Of a stretch of DNA of 64,000 bases, positions 61,401 to 64,000 are shown piece by piece. Each line of letters opens with the position of its first letter. Within the stretch, counting starts at the first letter, position 1. Location of the stretch: assembly GCA_914767715.1 (NCBI GenBank), contig OU612066.1, positions 5,153,001 to 5,217,000 on the forward strand, written 5' to 3'. This DNA is from Membranipora membranacea (Eukaryota > Bryozoa > Gymnolaemata > Cheilostomatida > Membraniporidae). Below the pieces are notes generated by a model, which worked only from the letters and a program-made list of their open reading frames with translations, did no database searches and was not told the DNA's origin. The position numbers and the translations under genes are program-made.

Positions 61401-63299
61401 AATTGAAGGCGCTTCTATTGCGCTCATGGATCTAAAAAACCCATCCAGACAGTCACTACCACTAATGAGCTGAAATATCAAGAAGATCAAGGTCATGTGA
61501 AAACATCGGGTAAACAGTGTTTGTGATATGACAAGTACTCTCCGCACCACTAGTTGTATTTCCGTACTGCAGAAGATATATGGGTCAGCATTTACTAGTC
61601 TGAACGATGCATTTCATATCAAGTGATTAACGTTTCAAAATAGATGCTCTAATACCTCTATAGGAATGAAAACCAAGTAAAAATACATTTATTTTCAAAA
61701 TTTATTTGCTGTCATCCGACCTATCATCAATCATGATTCAAAATAATACACATTCTTTGTAAGAGTGGACATGCATTTAGCTGGAATTATTTTGTTTGAC
61801 ATCGCTTTAGGATATAAAAACATAGCTTGATGCAATGCCATTTTTTACAGCAAAACTTTCAAAACAATGAGTACTTATATTAATTATCTTACCAGATAAC
61901 TATTTTTTACTTTAAAACTTTGACATACCTTGTTTGCGGCGAGATACTCTCGGACTACTTTCAGTGCCAGTGGCAGTCCCTTTAGGACATCATGCAGATG
62001 GTCTCTCTGAGCTGTTTGTATGGACTTGATGGAGGATAGGTATGTTCTGGCTTCGATCAAAGTGAATGGTTTTATGTCAAAAAAGTTGTTCTGATTTAAG
62101 AGTTTACAACCCTGTAGCCAGACCCCATCCGTTGGGTTCCTTGTGGTGACAATTATCTTCCAAAGGCTTGGTTTATATGCCTCAGGTTCCTTCGCCAACC
62201 GCTGACATATTTGAATATCAATATGTTTAACGATTGATGTACATAATTCAGCATCATCAAATGTCAAGCATTTGAGGTGAGTTGGATACTTTTGCTCCAG
62301 AGTTTCATATAGTTCCATGATTACTTTGCCAATATTGTCAAGATCTCTGTCTTGGCTTTCATCTAGTGATTGTATGTCCAACTGCCGATCCTTGGCAAAA
62401 GTGAATATGTCACTCAACAGGGCACTGGCAGAAAAGCTGCTGAAGCAGGCTTCTATGCAGTGAGCTAAAGTACCCTCTGTATCTTTTTTGTAAAGGTAAT
62501 CATAAAGCTGTAGGGCAGTCTCTGTTTTACCGACTCCGCTTGGCCCTGAAAATCCATCATTTTTATAACAGCACTGACTAAGACGTGCAATGGGAAATTA
62601 TCATTGACTATTATGACCAAGAGACACTAAATATCTGAAAACATGGATAAGTCTTAAAATATGCAGTATGGATTTCAGTGAAGAGACTCCCTCAGTATAT
62701 ATTACTCAAAGTCATGCTAAAAATCTGCTAAATCACAGGCAAGTTGTGTTGAAAAATTTCTACAACTGGTCAACTGCTAGGGCATGGAGAGGTTCCTGTT
62801 GGCTGTAGGTTTTACTGAACGGACAGACCAATCGAAATAAAAAATGTAATCATATAACCGTACAAAAATACCCATTAATTAAGCAGGGTTTCCTATTCCA
62901 TGAGTGTACGCCACAGCTCACATATAACATTGCCTTGCATTATTTTCCCGTGCAATACCAAACAATTATGAAAATTTAAGCAGAGATGAGTCACTGTTAC
63001 TTTTCACCATTCTTTTAAACCAGCTACTGTTTGAGTGAGGATGAACCCGACCTAGATCAAGTTTGATCCAATTTGCCTGCATTACGGTCATTCCAATTCT
63101 ACTGGTCAGCCGGCGGCGACTCAAAACCTAAACGCAGACAAATTGGATCATGCTTGATCTAAACCCTACCTGTGAGAATAGCGACTGCAGGTAAAGATTT
63201 GTAATCATATGACTTTTGTGGGTTGAACATCCAGTTGTATACCCGGTCAAAAGTATCATTTCTCACAAATTCCTTCTGTGTCACAGGCACGCGATTCAT
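52483..63299 (-). CDS. NB-ARC STAND ATPase with helical (TPR-like) C-terminus
   Basis: Exons: 63299-63170, 62545-61929, 61469 to about 61185, 59543-59371, 59151 to about 58861, 58438-58296, 57969-57751, 56844-56717, 55493-55305, about 55228-55171, 54911-54793, 54640-54505, 53123-52917, 52648-52483 (stop). Phases join from exon 6 to the end and over exons 1-3. The 3-4 and 5-6 junctions do not, so a small exon is probably missed at each. The ATPase core shows Walker A GPSGVGKTE, Walker B KCLTFDDAE, TTRNP and KGLPLALKVV (GxP). A winged-helix segment (FSFHKLVQESTELF) precedes helical repeats. Only about 43 residues precede the P-loop, and an in-frame TGA 9 bases upstream of the ATG supports the start. 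STAND proteins act as switch-like oligomerising sensors in immunity or cell death; the role here is inferred. Confidence 0.85.
53173..53779. mobile_element. PIF/Harbinger-like repeat with MADF exon, copy 2
   Basis: Same structure as 16851-17497. Exon 53356-53460 reads [20 protein letters not shown], then [14 protein letters not shown] and a GTAATA donor. It is inserted in an NB-ARC intron, antisense to the host gene. Confidence 0.65.
54190..54420 (+). mobile_element. tRNA-derived SINE
   Basis: Head GTGGCTCAGTTGGTTAGAGC with a paired D stem, and T arm GTGGGTTCGAATCCCAC, perfect. The anticodon region is replaced by a different hairpin (TTCAACAC / GTGTTGAA), and the acceptor ends do not pair. 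The tail has CCCCCAGGTGTGCTCCGACC. Shared with 57147-57270. It lies in the NB-ARC intron between exons 12 and 13. Confidence 0.7.
55895..56335. mobile_element. 440-bp foldback MITE
   Basis: Arms about 55895-56055 and 56160-56335 are inverse complements (GACAGTTTTCTGAGC, GTTGTCCTCTCTCCAGTTAG, GATTCAG). A one-arm relative is at 63724-63900. It lies in the NB-ARC intron between exons 8 and 9. Confidence 0.75.
57147..57270 (+). mobile_element. tRNA-derived SINE, second copy of the 54190 family
   Basis: AGGAGGTAGCACAGTTGGTT, AGAGCGCC, then TTGGGTTTGAATTTCGCCGC and CCCCAGGTGTGCTCC. More diverged in the B box than the 54190 copy. It is in the NB-ARC intron between exons 7 and 8. Confidence 0.65.
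63053..63161. mobile_element. TAGATCAAG-family MITE at the NB-ARC exon 1 donor
   Basis: Ends TAGATCAAGTTTGATCCAAT and complement, 109 bp. The 9-bp flanks are AACCCGACC (63044-63052) and AACCCTACC (63162-63170), one mismatch. The right flank spans the exon 1 / intron 1 junction of the NB-ARC gene (exon ends 63170, donor GTAGGG 63169-63164). Confidence 0.85.
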
Positions 63300-63399
63300 C
63301 TCAGATCATTTGCTACAGTTGATGGTATGTGGAGTCACTATAATGCAGAGCTAAAACATCAAGATGAAATCTATTAAATCTTGTATGTGCTGGATTGGC

Positions 63400-63540
63400 C
63401 GTGTGCTGAGGGCGCTTAGGGCCGGAACAAACAACCTAACCGATTGCGCCATCTCATTATCCCAAAAAAAAATAATGGGATGGTAATAGCAAGCCTGCTA
63501 TTCATTACCCGGAGTCTTGCACTTACATCCCTCAGCACAG
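63400..63540 (-). mobile_element. tRNA-derived SINE fragment, same family as 21715
   Basis: On the minus strand, GGTAATGAATAGCAGGCTTG, GAGATGGCGCAATCGGTTAG: the upstream part and A-box head of the 21715 copy. The B-box half is lost. It lies just upstream of the NB-ARC start codon. Confidence 0.6.
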
Positions 63541-63723
63541 TCCGTTCAATGAACTCCCCCTCTCTCAGGTACAACAACACATAGGAATTGTGGGTGTGGC
63601 TTTGTGTGATGCCTAGACAATTGGCCTATTTATCGTGTCCCTTATAATGTAGGCTTATTGTGATGGTCTATATAGGAGTGTTCGGCTTTCATTGTGTAAA
63701 CCGCTAAACAATAGAGAACAAAC

Positions 63724-63905
63724 AATAGACAGTTTTCTGAGCTCTGATTTAGGCCTCTATTCGGAGTTGTCGTCTCTCCATTTTGGTACTTTTAACCCAC
63801 GCCACATAGGAAAATCGTGCTGAAAAGAGGGTTATCTTGAAATCCGCTTATAGTAGGATAAAAAGGATTTTTGATTCAGAATCTGCACCATTGAAAACTG
63901 ATAGG
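63724..63905. mobile_element. Single arm of the 55895 MITE family
   Basis: ATAGACAGTTTTCTGAGCTC, GTTGTCGTCTCTCCATTTTG and GATTCAGAATC follow the left arm of the 55895 element. The second arm is absent or lies past the window edge. Confidence 0.6.
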
Positions 63906-64000
63906 GACATAGTTTGGGAAATATTTTTGGTATTCGGTTAGTCAATTACATCAATTTCTGCCAGTTTTGCGGAACATTTGGCAGTATTTTTCTTGAATTT

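Overview
This is eukaryotic DNA from an AT-rich invertebrate animal genome. Genes are split by GT-AG introns of about 0.1 to 1.5 kb, coding density is low, and transposable-element debris is everywhere. Animal families seen are LST2/ZFYVE28, a lysosomal-type arylsulfatase B, WAP (four-disulfide core) domains, and an NB-ARC STAND ATPase with a helical tail. A sponge or other early-branching marine animal would fit, but I cannot fix the phylum from sequence alone.

Layout: 1-2.4 kb holds the last three exons of an LST2-like FYVE gene (+). 3.8-6.8 kb is an 84-bp tandem repeat next to a decayed hAT transposase (-) that carries a nested 46-bp foldback. 7.8-10.1 kb has three foldback structures, one a 1.48-kb Foldback-like element. 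11.0-14.9 kb is a secreted WAP-domain locus (+) made of repeated exon units. 15.7-21.1 kb is a complete ten-exon arylsulfatase gene (-). 22.6-26.3 kb holds pseudogene pieces of a single-pass receptor whose better copy lies at 36.2-41.1 kb (+). Between them are a non-LTR retrotransposon remnant, two inverted TTAA-type elements, and a small secreted-protein gene at 32.0-34.6 kb (+). 42.35-45.9 kb and 48.8-50.3 kb repeat the LST2 3' end and the WAP locus in the same order and orientation. An RTE-like remnant and a pogo/Tigger element lie inside that second copy. 52.5-63.3 kb is an NB-ARC gene (-) whose introns hold Harbinger, SINE and other element insertions.

Main points: (1) an old segmental duplication (LST2 3' end plus WAP exons) whose WAP copies decayed reciprocally; (2) element insertions dated against empty paralogous sites, including one whose target duplication overlaps a stop codon and another that supplies a splice-donor region; (3) a receptor family with a propeller-like ectodomain and a cytoplasmic tail of tandem tyrosine-motif units, which is the best candidate for something undescribed; (4) an NB-ARC protein with no visible N-terminal effector domain.

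All exon borders were read by eye from splice signals and reading-phase continuity. No alignment, structure prediction or database search was run.
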